From assembly GCA_029237695.1 (NCBI GenBank), contig CM055280.1, positions 36,106,508-36,170,507 on the forward strand: a stretch of DNA of 64,000 bases, written 5' to 3'. The DNA comes from Conchocele bisecta (taxonomy: Eukaryota > Mollusca > Bivalvia > Lucinida > Thyasiridae). Both the position numbers and the translations under genes were made by a program. Below, piece by piece: positions 21,307-31,254 of this stretch (positions within the stretch are counted from its first letter, which is position 1; each line of letters begins with the position of its first letter). Below the pieces are notes generated by a model. It was not told the origin of the DNA. It did no database searches and was given only the letters and a program-made list of their open reading frames with translations.

Positions 21307-21477
21307 GTGGGCATGGGATCACGAAACATCCAGCTGAGTCCGTGGCTTCTCCCACACAGTTTTTTCCTCCGTACTGAGGCGCGGGGTTCTCACATGTTCG
21401 ATGTCTCTCATGGTTACCGACGCCACACTTTGCCGTGCAGGTATCCCAATCACCCCAGATTGACCACCTTCCATTAA
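21307..21477 (-). CDS. TSP1-domain exon 4
   Basis: Minus-strand exon of 171 nt (57 codons) between an acceptor ending TTTATAG and a donor GTAAGT (21301-21306), phase 1 at both ends. The translation contains GRWSIWGDWDTCTAKCGVG, RHRTCENPAPQYGGKNC and a closing CFVIPCP. All six TSP1 cysteines, the WxxW pair and the Arg of the RxRxC layer are present, so the domain should fold. The exon is undisturbed. It lies between the exons at 24087-24257 (upstream in the transcript) and 16504-16686 (downstream). Tandem phase 1-1 TSP1 exons are typical of hemicentin-, coadhesin- or SCO-spondin-like secreted or cell-surface proteins. Which of these this is cannot be told. Confidence 0.85.
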
Positions 21478-21840
21478 CTATAAATAGACGTTGCATGGGC
21501 GTCTCAAGCATCATAAAATTTGTCCGGCGATGGAAAGGCGTACCCCTCGCCCACCCCGCCCCGACCCGCTCCCCCGCTCCGTGCCCGGCGCACGTCCCCT
21601 ATATCCCAGGTTATTACGTGAAATTATTTGGTTATTTTTTTCTCATTTCTCACCAAAAGCATATGTTCATATGTTCAACGATCCAGATAAGGAATTAGTA
21701 ATTGAGTATTGTCACTCCATCATTTCTGCAGCAATTGGGTATAAATCTTATTTGGGTAAAATAAAATCACACTACTGTTTACACATCAATTTTAGACATC
21801 AATTTTTTAATAGTTTGCTTCGAAATGAAAACATATATTG

Positions 21841-21887
21841 GCATTTCATTAGAATTGTCTTATTGGAGACAATTCTAATGAAATACC
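21841..21887. repeat. Short palindrome
   Basis: GGCATTTCATTAGAATTGTC is mirrored by GACAATTCTAATGAAATACC around TTATTGGA. Confidence 0.75.
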
Positions 21888-22009
21888 AAGATGTGTTTTC
21901 ATGGAAAATAAGAAAAATATGCTATATTTTTGGTCTGTTTATTGTTTTCTGCAGCATGATAAAGGTACCACAAATTTTTTATTGCTTTTTGATACTCGCT
22001 ACTTCTGAT

Positions 22010-22165
22010 TTCAATTGGGTTTTTGGCGATTTTAATTGGGTATTTAAGCAAATACGCAGCTTATTTGGAGCTCTGTGTTGTTACCACTCAATTGAGCAAT
22101 TTGGCAATTTTACTTGGGTATCTAAGCAAATACGCAGCTTATAGTTGTTTCCACTCAGTTGAACT
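22010..22165. repeat. ~75-bp direct repeat, two copies
   Basis: Both copies hold TTGGGTAT.TAAGCAAATACG, CGCAGCTTAT and CCACTCA.TTGA (about 22020-22093 and 22098-22165). Confidence 0.6.
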
Positions 22166-22203
22166 GTCTCCTCGAGACGGTCTAATCGAGTCATAACAAC
22201 ATA

Positions 22204-23780
22204 TACTCAACAAAACTAGAAACGTCCCTGTTTTATAGCCGGTGTAGCTCTGTCTATGTATGTACCACATGTTCAAAGTACATGTATTTTAAACCGTGGC
22301 GATGTTCAGAATACGATCGTGTAGAGTTTAGCCGATACACACGGTTTACATAGCGGCCAGTGACCGGAACGTTGATTTCCACTTTTTGCACGTGCACGCT
22401 ATACTTGTCATCGATAAGGTGATTCAGTTCACGTCGTACCATTCATGCGATAGGGGCTATTCGGAAAATTAAAAAACTTTTTTAATTTTTCACTGTTTTC
22501 GATATGCCACGGCTTTCCGGAAACGAGCGAAATCAGGCAATTGGGATGCTTGCGGGTGGGATGGCCGCCAGGGCGGTCGCACCTCGGTTTGGTTGCTGTC
22601 GGAAGACGATTGATCGTCTTGCAGCCCGGTACCAGCAGACTGGGGCTGTTCACGACCGGCAGCGACCTGGTAGGCCTCGTGTAACGACGGCTAGAGCCGA
22701 TCGTTACATTACGTTGACGCACTTACGTCAACGTCGATTGGCAGCCACAGTCACTGCTAGGCGATACGGTGTCTCAGTGCAGACCATTCGCAACCGGTTA
22801 CGTCGTAACGCCCAACCAATCCGAGCACGCCGCCCGTACACTGGTCAGATAATGACCCAACGTCACCGTGCTGCCAGACTGTTATGGGCGCGACGTCATC
22901 TGAACTGGAGAAGGGCTGACTGGAACCGAGTTTTGTTCACCGATGAATCTCGGTTCAGTTAGTCATGCTGACGGAAGATTACGGGTATACAGGCGTAAAA
23001 ATGAAAGATTCACCGATTGTTGCATTGTTGAGAAGAACAGGTTTGGGGGAGGGAGCGTAATGGTCTGGGGTGGGATCATGGGAAACCGGAAGACAGATTT
23101 GGTTGTTGTACAGGGCAACATCAATGCACAACGTTATGTTGCAGATGTGCTAAATGCACATGCCTTACCATTTATCCGTCAGCATGGTCCTGGTGTGACA
23201 TTGATGCACGACAATGCCCGCCCTCACGTAGCCAGGGTCACCACTCAATACTTACAGCAAAACAACGTCGACGTCATGCCATGGCCCGCGGTCTCCCCGG
23301 ATCTCAATCCCATTGAGCACATATGGGATGAGCTGGGCCGCAAAGCACGAGCTAACCATCAGATTGACAATGTTCGCGATCTTACACGGGCGTTACAACG
23401 GGAATGGAGGAATTTGCACAACGCACTGGTATTGCGTTACGTCACGTCGATGCGGCGTAGGATCATTGCATGCATTCATGCAAATGGTGGCCACACTCGG
23501 TACTAACGAGATTTACTGAATTTGCCACATTACTTATTGAAATTCCATCTCTAAACATTAAGTAACACATTTCTGAGTTTTTGTGATTTTTGATTTTGAC
23601 CCCTACCGCCCTTGGCCGGTTATCTCTCGAATATTTAACAAGATATCCAAATGCAATTTATTGGCTTTCATACAGAAATGAATGAACTTGTTTTTCCATT
23701 TTGATTTTTAAAAGTAACCCTTTTGGTTTTTGATGAATCTTTCCTTAAACATGGAGGGACGTTTCTAGTTTTGCTCAGTA
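22204..23780 (+). mobile_element. Tc1-like DNA transposon with TA target duplication
   Basis: TACTCAACAAAACTAGAAAC... (22204-22229) and its inverted partner (23755-23780) form 26-bp ends differing at two positions, flanked by TA at 22202-22203 and 23781-23782. The element is 1577 bp, the usual Tc1 size, and carries one transposase frame in the opposite orientation to the host TSP1 gene, within its intron. The preserved ends suggest a fairly recent insertion. Confidence 0.9.
22504..23506 (+). pseudogene. Tc1-family transposase (DD34E), one frameshift
   Basis: The first frame (ATG 22504 to 22962) holds the paired-like helix-turn-helix DNA-binding part (SGNERNQAIGMLAGGMAARA; VSVQTIRNRLRR) and reaches the first catalytic Asp in FTDESRFS. 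The frame changes at about 22955-22962, and the rest (to the TAA at 23504-23506) has GGGSVMVWGGI, the second Asp in MHDNARPH and the Glu in SPDLNPIEHIWDELG. Exactly 34 residues separate Asp and Glu, which is DD34E. All catalytic residues survive, so a single small indel is the only obvious lesion. In active relatives the protein cuts and pastes the element at TA sites. Confidence 0.9.
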
Positions 23781-24086
23781 TAGTATATATACTTTATATG
23801 AGAACTGATGAAAAATAGAAATGTGTGCATCGGCTGATACATGTATATACTGTTATCAAACAAGATACAGCTGACACGAAACCCGAAAATTCATGTTCAA
23901 GTCAACAGTAGGTTATGTGGAATGAGTTGCATAGTTCATGTTTATTTAATATTAATATAAATATTTCAATATAAAATCATATTTGTGGCTATGACTGGAG
24001 AAATGATCCAGATCAGCATGTGCATCTGTTTAAAATAGTTAACAATTGACACATCCATAGAGGGGTGTGGGGCGTATTTGCCGTAC

Positions 24087-24257
24087 CTGGACATGGCGCC
24101 AAATCGCACGTTTCCGACTAAGAGTCGTTTCCGACACAGTGCGCCCCGCCATACGCGGTTTTAGGGTTGTTACATTCGCGGCCCCTGTCGTGGGACCCGG
24201 TACCGCATGACCCTTTACACTCGTGCCACGCGTCCCAGTCGGACCAGCCTCCATTGA
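24087..24257 (-). pseudogene. TSP1-domain exon 3 with in-frame TAG
   Basis: Minus-strand exon of 171 nt between an acceptor TTATCATTCTAG and a donor G|GTACGG (24081-24086), phase 1 at both ends. The domain reads GGWSDWDAWHECKGSCGTG, HDRGRECNNPKTAYGGAHC and, after the stop, CDLAPCP, so all six cysteines are there. A TAG at 24118-24120 sits in the loop between the fourth and fifth cysteine. Its sense base cannot be known. The donor is weaker than the GTAAGT/GTAAGC of the other exons, so the exon may be skippable without shifting frame, because it is symmetrical. Either the gene is decaying here, the exon is skipped, or the base is an error. Confidence 0.75.
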
Positions 24258-25091
24258 CTAGAATGATAATAATAATCAAAGGACTGAACGTCCTGAAATT
24301 CATCGGAGTATGTGTTTGTGGGTGACAAATAGACTAATAATTCATCTCAATTGAAATGCGTTTCGCGAAAAATAAGCGCGGGAATTTCACAGTAACAATA
24401 ACAACATATTTTCAGAAACCTTACGAAAACTGAACCAGATCATGACAGTTCTGCATATCTGATGCGGTTTGCCGATCTCTAATAAGATGCCATCGATAGA
24501 CAGACGACATGATGTCGTGATCTGCCTAACAGTACACACATTAACAAACAATCGGTGAACATCCGTCTGCGTCGGAGTTAACAATAGATTTTGGGAAAAC
24601 CCAAAATGTTAAATAGAGATTTAGAACTATTCTGAGAATGGAAGCCGAAACCGAAGATTGTATTCTTGAACCAAACTATGGAGTTACGAATCGTGAATAA
24701 TCGAGTATAGTGGTTAATAATAACAATAACAATTTTCTATGTCCATGTACACACCATTACATGTGACACATCCATCCACCAGGGACCTAGAACAGTCAGT
24801 ATACGCCCCTGCATCTACGAAAGGTTTGACAACAGTGGCTCTACAAACATTTCACGTGCGAGCTTCGTACGTAGTGGTACAAAGTTTAGTGAAAAGCACA
24901 GAGGTCCGAAGTCGTGCTGGGACGAGTCACTCGGCCTGGGAGAAAACGCCACTAGCTCCATTGTTGTAGGTTTGTTTGTTGCTAGATTTAAGGGTCTATC
25001 TCAATTGGCTTTTATGCATTGCTTAAGCGCGGATCAAGCTGATATACGAGTCCATACCTGAGTAGAACAAGCTGAGAGAGCGAGGGAATAC

Positions 25092-25436
25092 AAGTGTATT
25101 TCGCAAACTCCAGTGCCGGTATCGAGGTTCGAAACCGGGCCGCCGGAGTGACAGACGGAGGTCGTAACCTCGATCTGGACTATGTACAATTCCACTCTGT
25201 TGTTCTAGTCACTGTGGCGTTTTGTCCCAGGTCAAGTGACTTTTTTTGTCATTGGTTGTTGTATGTGGCGTTGTATCCGAGGACGAGTGATTCGTCCCAG
25301 CACGACTTCGGACCCCTGTGGTGAATTGTAGACGAGAGGTTACGACCTCCGACTTTCACTCCGGCGGCCAGGGGTCGATCCTCGATCACGGCAGTGGGGT
25401 TTATGAAATACAATTGTATTGGTCCGCGGGTATTCA
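25092..25436. repeat. Inverted repeat pair with a Pol III B-box-like motif
   Basis: ATACAAGTGTATTTCGCAAA...GGCCGCCGGAGTGA (25090-25152) is mirrored at about 25360-25425. The left copy carries GGTTCGAAACC (25126-25136), which fits the tRNA/SINE B-box consensus. I find no convincing A-box, so this is only a possible SINE pair. The two arms lie head to head around TGGTTGTTGTATGTGGCG. Confidence 0.45.
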
Positions 25437-25448
25437 CGTTATGCTTAC

Positions 25449-25619
25449 CAGGGCACCAAACCAGGAAACATTTCTCGGATTCGTTATCAGGGCCCGTGCA
25501 ACCGGCTGCCCCATACGCGGGGGCGGGATTATCGCATTTCCGCATTCTTACGTGGGTACCGTTGCCGCATGTCACCGAACACTCACCCCATGGTGTCCAG
25601 GAACCCCAGACACCGTCAA
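25449..25619 (-). CDS. TSP1-domain exon 2
   Basis: Minus-strand exon of 171 nt between an acceptor CATTCCTGTGCAG and a donor GTAAGC (25443-25448), phase 1 at both ends. The translation shows GVWGSWTPWGECSVTCGNG, VRMRKCDNPAPAYGAAGC and CFLVWCPG: six cysteines, WxxW and the RxRxC element, with a GPDNESEK loop that carries a potential N-glycosylation site (NES). The domain is intact. It follows the exon at 31062-31244 in the transcript and precedes 24087-24257. Role as for exon 4: an extracellular adhesion or matrix-binding module. Confidence 0.85.
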
Positions 25620-25982
25620 CTGCACAGGAATGGGTCGCGAAAGATACAACAGCGAATATTTGTTGAAGGTTCCCAAACGAAATGCACGAAAACAAATGGA
25701 AAATGTAGTGAAAACGATCGTTGTGTACAACGATATGCATATAAACGACTATCGTCTGTTTGTTTTTGGTGTATGTGAAAACGATATGTTTTTTTTAAAT
25801 ACCCGGCTTTAAAGTATTTAGCCGTCTGCCGTTATTTTGACATCGTTTTCGTTGTTTTAAATTAGTAAACTTCGTTGGTTTACATGTGACCAACTAAAAT
25901 AGGGTTGTCTAATTATTAAAACGAAAACGGTGTCAAAACGATGCGTAAACGATAGACACTCGTTCGTTTGTACGTGGAACCA

Positions 25983-26286
25983 GTAGCCGATTTCACCAAC
26001 ATTGCAAAGTATACTTTTCTAGCAAAGTATACTTTGAGGGAGTAATCATTTATTTTTCCTGAAATACATTATTTCATATAGAACTAACGGCTGCATATAT
26101 TTGATGATTAAAAGTATGCAGAATTATTATACTGAATATATTACATTATCACAGCCAAAATGGCTGTGATAATGTAATAAATTCAGAATAATAAAAATTA
26201 ATAAATTTATCCTAAAATTGAAAATTTCTCCCTCAAAGTATACTTTGCTAGAAAAGTGTACTTTGCAATGTTGGTGAAATAGGCTA
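25983..26286. mobile_element. MITE G, full-length palindromic copy
   Basis: GTAGCCGATTTCACCAACAT...AAAGTATACTTTGAGGGAG is mirrored at 26225-26286. The centre is AGCCAAAATGGCT. About 304 bp, non-coding. Confidence 0.85.
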
Positions 26287-26308
26287 CATGAACAAACCTG
26301 GGCTGTAC

Positions 26309-26515
26309 CCTGTCACATACACGTAGGAGGCAAGTCATGTGATTTTGCGATATCTCATGAAATATATTTGCAAAATGTATATTTTCAGTAAATGGCGTCA
26401 AAACTTCACGTAATGTTCAGACCTTTTTGCTATGAGAATTTCGTCAACTTTAGACAGTTTGTGTAAATAGTTTTCATGAAAAATCGCACATATTCTTCGG
26501 TACAAACTCACATTA
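26309..26515. repeat. Dispersed repeat (TCATGTGATTTTG family)
   Basis: TCATGTGATTTTG, AAATGGCGTCAAAA/AAATGACGTCGAAA and CATGAAAAATCGCACAT/GATGAAAAATAGCACAT occur in the same order at 7889-8033 and, more diverged, at 20870-21050. Confidence 0.55.
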
Positions 26516-27054
26516 CTTACAACTGTTTCATTTGGAACGCGCAAGGTACTGACTGATAAGGTAATGAACGTTTTTTTGCATTAAGCCAACTGGCCCATGA
26601 GCATGCACAACATATACAGAAATATTTACAATACATTGTGACTAATGTTATAGCGAAAATATAATCCAAAGTTTGAAATGTACATGCACACATATATATA
26701 TTGGCGTTTACAATTGGCATATAATGTTATGATAATTAAGAGTGCATGCACAATTCAACTATGTAATATGTTACATACACTTTGAGACAAACAAAGTAGG
26801 ATAAGGACGTTTGAAGGATTGGTGAAATCGGATACGGTGCGAAGATACATTACATTATAACATATTAGACGTTATGTTGTTTGGTACAAACTACGATTCC
26901 TTGGCAAATGCTTTGTAAATAAATATGGCAAGTTTTCTAATAACCATGGAATTTTCTGAACTGATAACGTCTATACATTTTACCATACTTTACCTTTTCC
27001 AATAACGTTTCAAAATATAAGATTTACGCAACTCTGTATACATGGTGCATTACA

Positions 27055-27560
27055 AAACAAAGTTTCCTATAGGTGTCCTATTGGGTTTATTCCATTGTCC
27101 ATATTCGATTTCTAAACGATGTGATGATGTTCGTAATTGTGCCATGGCAATACGAAATTTAGATACCTTAATATCATTTAAGTAATGATTAAAAGCAAAT
27201 GTTGCCACATTATTGTAAAACAATGCTCTGCTACTATTATGAAGTCTATCATTCCAGTTCTGTATGAACATTAAATCACGGACACGAGATGCCCAATTCG
27301 TTTTAGCTGATACCTTTATATGTCATTTACAAGTAGTTCGTATACAAGCTTGTGATACTTCAAGTTACTGCTATAACACAATTTTAACCAGTATTTCGTA
27401 ATGTTTGAATATCTACGTACATTTGTACTATCAAATGAATGTGTACGCCCAAGCTCTCCATATATAAAATAATTGTGTGTGTACACTAGTGGGTGAGCCA
27501 GACCCGTGAACACATGGTTGTCATTACCACTTGGGGGGGAGGGGAGGGTGCAAATTGCCA
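27055..27560 (-). pseudogene. Decayed second copy of the 10.1-kb non-LTR retrotransposon C-terminal region
   Basis: Two minus-strand frames carry the family in order: FIYGELGRTHSFDSTNVRRY and KYWLKLCYS (27560-27370), then WNDRLHNSSRALFYNNVATF and SSHRLEIEYGQWN (27270-27080). They align with YGEVGRTP, KYWFKIIE, WQTRLNESSRALFYRQVCDF and SSHRLEVEAGRWN of the copy at 10068-10772. A frame change and a deletion separate the two blocks, and the zinc-binding end is missing. It lies in the intron between TSP1 exons 1 and 2, in the same orientation as the gene. Confidence 0.7.
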
Positions 27561-27969
27561 CTATATTTTATTGAAAGTTATGTATTATTATTTCCGCATG
27601 ATAGCAATATGTAAGTCTTCGTTTAAAGATGCTATGCCCCTATAAGTGGACCCCACTAACAGCAATATTTTCTGCTAAAAAAATAGCAGGTTTGAGACCA
27701 AGTAACAACAATGCAAACTCGCATTCAGACATCGAAAAAGCACTGAAAGCGTGACAGCCGGTAATTATAATTTACATGAAATCGAAATTAACAAAATTGT
27801 CGCCAAAATTAAAGATGGCCAAAACCCACGTTCATTCCCCCACCACACTAAATATGTACGAATTATTATTGGCAAAACAGAAGTCCATTTATGGTTGGAC
27901 TATGTTCTAAGAGTAAACTATAAGATGATAACATGTTTATAAATACGTATAGCAATTAGGAATGTATGT

Positions 27970-29600
27970 AAACAAGAGGGTCATGGTGGCCCTATATCGC
28001 TCACCTGTGCAATGTCACAACAATCAAGCAAAACTGGTATATAAAGTTGTCACTACATATACATGAAAATAAGCCCATGACAGGCACAAAATGTCAATGC
28101 GACAAACTTGAGAAGTAACCAGGGTAGGAGTTGTCTCGCGATATGTACAGATATATCTTACACAACTTTGAGAGGTTTGGAGACCACAACAGGATGCTTA
28201 CAGCCTACTTTTCATTGCAATCCTTAGATTTTATGTATTATATCGGTCTGGTGGCTCGTGACAAGAAGATTTTTAAAATGTTGTGCTATTTTTAGACGGC
28301 CGCCATCTTGGATTAACGATGACCGCCATTTCAACAAAACTGAAAATAATTTACCAATGGACCATACCTGCGAAGTTTGCTACCAATGGCCAAGCGGGTG
28401 GTATGAAGAATACGTTTGAAATCTCTAATAAAATAACGACCTTTTGACCTTTTGGCGGCCATCTTGGATGACGTAATTTCGACAAAAAAAAATTCTGAGT
28501 GACCGTCTCGTCGATACCTTCAATTTGATATATACATGACCATATTCGGTCAAATGTGACATTTTACCCCTACTTGACCCCTACTGCCCCGCCCACTTTT
28601 GACCCGGGGTCCACCATTTGAAGGAATCTGAACCAGCGTTAAGTATCGATCATTCATACCAAGTTTCGTAAGTATCGGCCTGGCAGTTCGCGAGAAGAAG
28701 ATTTTTAAAGAATTTGACCTACTTTTCAACAGCGGCCATCTTTGATTTCCACCATTTAAACAACAATGAAAAGGCTTGACCCAATAACCATTATCGTGAA
28801 GTTAGGCCAATATCGGCCGAGCGGTTCACGAGAACAAGACGTTTGAAATCTTTATTAAAATAACGACCTTTTGACCTTTCGGCCGCCATCTTGGATGACA
28901 TGACCATCCAGTTTCGACAAAAAAAATGTACCAGAGCAATCGCCTCTTTGATACCTTCGATTTGATATAGACATGATCATATTCGGTCAAAAATAAAATT
29001 TGACCCAAATTTGACCCCACGGGCCACGCCCATTTTTGACCCCGGGTCACCATTTTAACACCTTTGAAAGAGCATTGTACATGTATCATTCCTACCAAGT
29101 TTCGTCGAAATCCGGCTAGCGGTTCAATGAGAAGAAGATTTTTTAAGAATTTATGCTATTTTTGGACGGCGGCCATCTTGGATTAGCGATGACCTCCATT
29201 TGAAAAGGCTTCACGCATGGACCATAACTTTTAAGTTTGGCTACCATGGGCCAAGCGGTTCATGTGAAGAAGAATTTTGAAATCTCTAATAAAAGAACGA
29301 CCTTTTGACCTTTCGGCGGCCATCTTGGATGACATAACCATCCGATTTCAACAAAACATGCATCAGAGTGATCGCCTCGTTAATACCTTCGATTTGATGT
29401 ATGACATGACCATATTCGGTCAAAAATAAAATTTGACCCCAATTTGACCCACGGGCCACGTCCATTTTTGACCCCGGGGTCACCATTTTAACAACTTTGA
29501 AAGAGCAGTGTACATCGATCATTCCTACCAAGTGTTGTCGAAATCCGGTTGGCTGTTCTTGAGAAGAAGATTTTTTTTAAGAATTTGTGCTATTTTTTAG
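27970..29600. repeat. ~430-bp tandem repeat, about 3.5 units
   Basis: Landmarks AACGACCTTTTGACCTTT.GG, GCGGCCATCTTGGAT, TTCGATTTGATATAGACATG, CATATTCGGTCAAA, TTTTTGACCCCGGG and CCTACCAAGTTTCGTCGAAA recur at about 28433, 28857 and 29297 with a partial unit before. The start (ACAAGAGGGTCATGGTGGCC) matches a repeat type I associate with bivalve genomes. Confidence 0.8.
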
Positions 29601-29956
29601 CCAAGGATATGTTACATTAGTTTTACTGTGTCAATATATAATAATACTGTTTACTTGTTTTAAATGAGTAATGCTAGATAACACGATGTAAATTGATGAG
29701 AAATCGTAATATTTGGCGGCCATCTTGGATTTTGGTACACAAAACAATTATCCAAATATGTTTTGCTATTGTCATGGTCATTTACTGTGTACGTATACTA
29801 TGCTCGTACGTAAGTATGTTTTGAAATGCTAAATGATGATATATAAGTGACACGGTGGCAAATTAAGGAAGATTGTGATTGAGCTTTAAACGAAGACTTA
29901 CAAATTATGCTGGGACATATACCTTTCAAGAAAATATAATTTGCCACCACTCTGAC

Positions 29957-30052
29957 TGAATGGCAAATAATTGAATGTTTAAAATGATTAATTTCGTAGC
30001 GAGCGACAGCGAGCGAGACATTAATTTATTAAAAATTCAATATGTGAACTAT
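29957..30052. repeat. Foldback repeat J copy 1 (~95 bp)
   Basis: AATTGAATGTTTAAAATGATTAATTTCG..., then GCGAGCGACAGCGAGCGAGA and a mirrored AT-rich arm. Related to 30697-30795 and 30951-31052. Confidence 0.55.
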
Positions 30053-30389
30053 ATTAAGTACTTTTGTTTACTGGCCCACTCGCGAAGCGCTGCCCCTAAA
30101 CGTGATTTGGAATCGCTATACTAGTATGTGATTGGCGGTGTGACACGAAGTGAGCGTGTGTGTGTGCGGTAATATGATTTGCGTCTCGTGAACTGATGAC
30201 ACGAGGCGTAAAATCAGTTCTAAATATAGCGATTGAACAGTTAATTATTAATTTAATAGATATGCAATTAATTGAGACGAAATGATGTTCTTTCATTGAT
30301 CGACAAACTATGGTAAACAATAAAGAGCCTGGTGGATTATGAGAAGCGCGCTCGTTACCAATTGTGCTAACCGGATAACCATATTAACT

Positions 30390-30645
30390 ACTGTCTGTTT
30401 CACGAAATTTGCACAAATTCTATGGCCATATAAACAATGCAAAAACAATATTTTGTTCGATAATATTAAACACTGTTAAGATGACTATGGGGTACGAACA
30501 AAATTCGCAATAAAATCAATATTGAACCAAATTACACGAAATAAAAAGTAGGCTTTTTGCTATAATTTATATATTATCGAAACATATTGTTTTTGCATTA
30601 TTTATATAGCCGTAACATTTGGGCAGGTTTCGTGAAACAGACAGT
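30390..30645. mobile_element. MITE F, internally deleted copy (256 bp)
   Basis: Ends ACTGTCTGTTTCACGAAATT and AGGTTTCGTGAAACAGACAGT are inverted. The internal ATATAAACAATGCAAAAACA, TAAAATCAATATT and ACACGAAATAAAAAG match longer copies. Confidence 0.75.
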
Positions 30646-30696
30646 AAAATTAAGCAGCCAGCGGCCATGAATACAATAACGCGTGAGTATGTATAC

Positions 30697-30795
30697 GTTA
30701 TTGTTCGCATATTGCATTGCTAAGAAATTAAATGCGAAAGAGCGATAGCGACTGACGCCTTTAATTTCTTGGAAATGCAATATGCGAACAATAAC
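30697..30795. repeat. Foldback repeat J copy 2
   Basis: GTTATTGTTCGCATATTGCA is mirrored by TGCAATATGCGAACAATAAC, around AAATGCGAAAGAGCGATAGCGA. Confidence 0.8.
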
Positions 30796-30950
30796 TTACT
30801 TATTGTTCGCCCCGCCCACCACGTGCACGGATTCGACTGTTGATTTGCTATCAATCACCGTTTCGAATAGTTATATTATAACAATGATCTGGTTTTACAA
30901 TGCCCATGCACGTGCTCCAATATTAACCAAAGTCCTTGCTATTTATAAGT

Positions 30951-31052
30951 ATATTATTGTTCATATATTTGACTTTGAGGAACTAAATGCTGCGATAGCT
31001 GACGCTCCCTCGCATTTAATTCCTTAAAGCTCCAATATGTGAACAAATAACG
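30951..31052. repeat. Foldback repeat J copy 3, abutting a TSP1 exon donor
   Basis: TTATTGTTCATATATTTGAC...GAACTAAATGC and mirror GCATTTAATTCC...CAATATGTGAACAAATAACG. The right end is about 4-10 bp from the GTAAGT donor at 31056-31061. Confidence 0.7.
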
Positions 31053-31061
31053 TATACTTAC

Positions 31062-31244
31062 CGGGACAAGGGTCTAAGGCGCAGTCCCTGGTCTGTGACG
31101 CCTCCCCGGCACAATCAGCACCGTTGTTTACCGGTACCGGGTGAGTGCACGTCCGACTTCTGGTCTGAGAGCCGGTGCCGCATTTCTGAGTCAACGCACC
31201 CGCACATACGCTCCACATGTTCTAGATACCCCAGCCGCCATCAA
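31062..31244 (-). pseudogene. TSP1-domain exon 1 (first visible) with in-frame TAG
   Basis: Minus-strand exon of 183 nt between an acceptor CCTTTCATTTGTAG and a donor G|GTAAGT (31056-31061), phase 1 at both ends. The frame gives VDGGWGI, a TAG at 31222-31224, then NMWSVCAGALTQKCGTG, QTRSRTCTHPVPVNNGADC and CALDPCPG. Cysteines and the RxRxC layer are intact, and the stop falls near the first Trp ladder position. It could be a pseudogene mutation or an error. The exon is symmetrical, so it could be skipped in frame. The minisatellite starts only ~11 bp upstream of its acceptor region. Confidence 0.75.
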
Positions 31245-31254
31245 CTACAAATGA

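Noticed and set aside
24870..24900. Possible extra MITE E end (TTTAGTGAAAAGC)
   Set aside because: Only about 20 bp resemble the terminus and no partner end was found.
25318..25812. 164-codon plus-strand frame over a TSP1 exon
   Set aside because: It is the antisense shadow of the exon at 25449-25619. The minus strand has the TSP1 motifs and splice sites.
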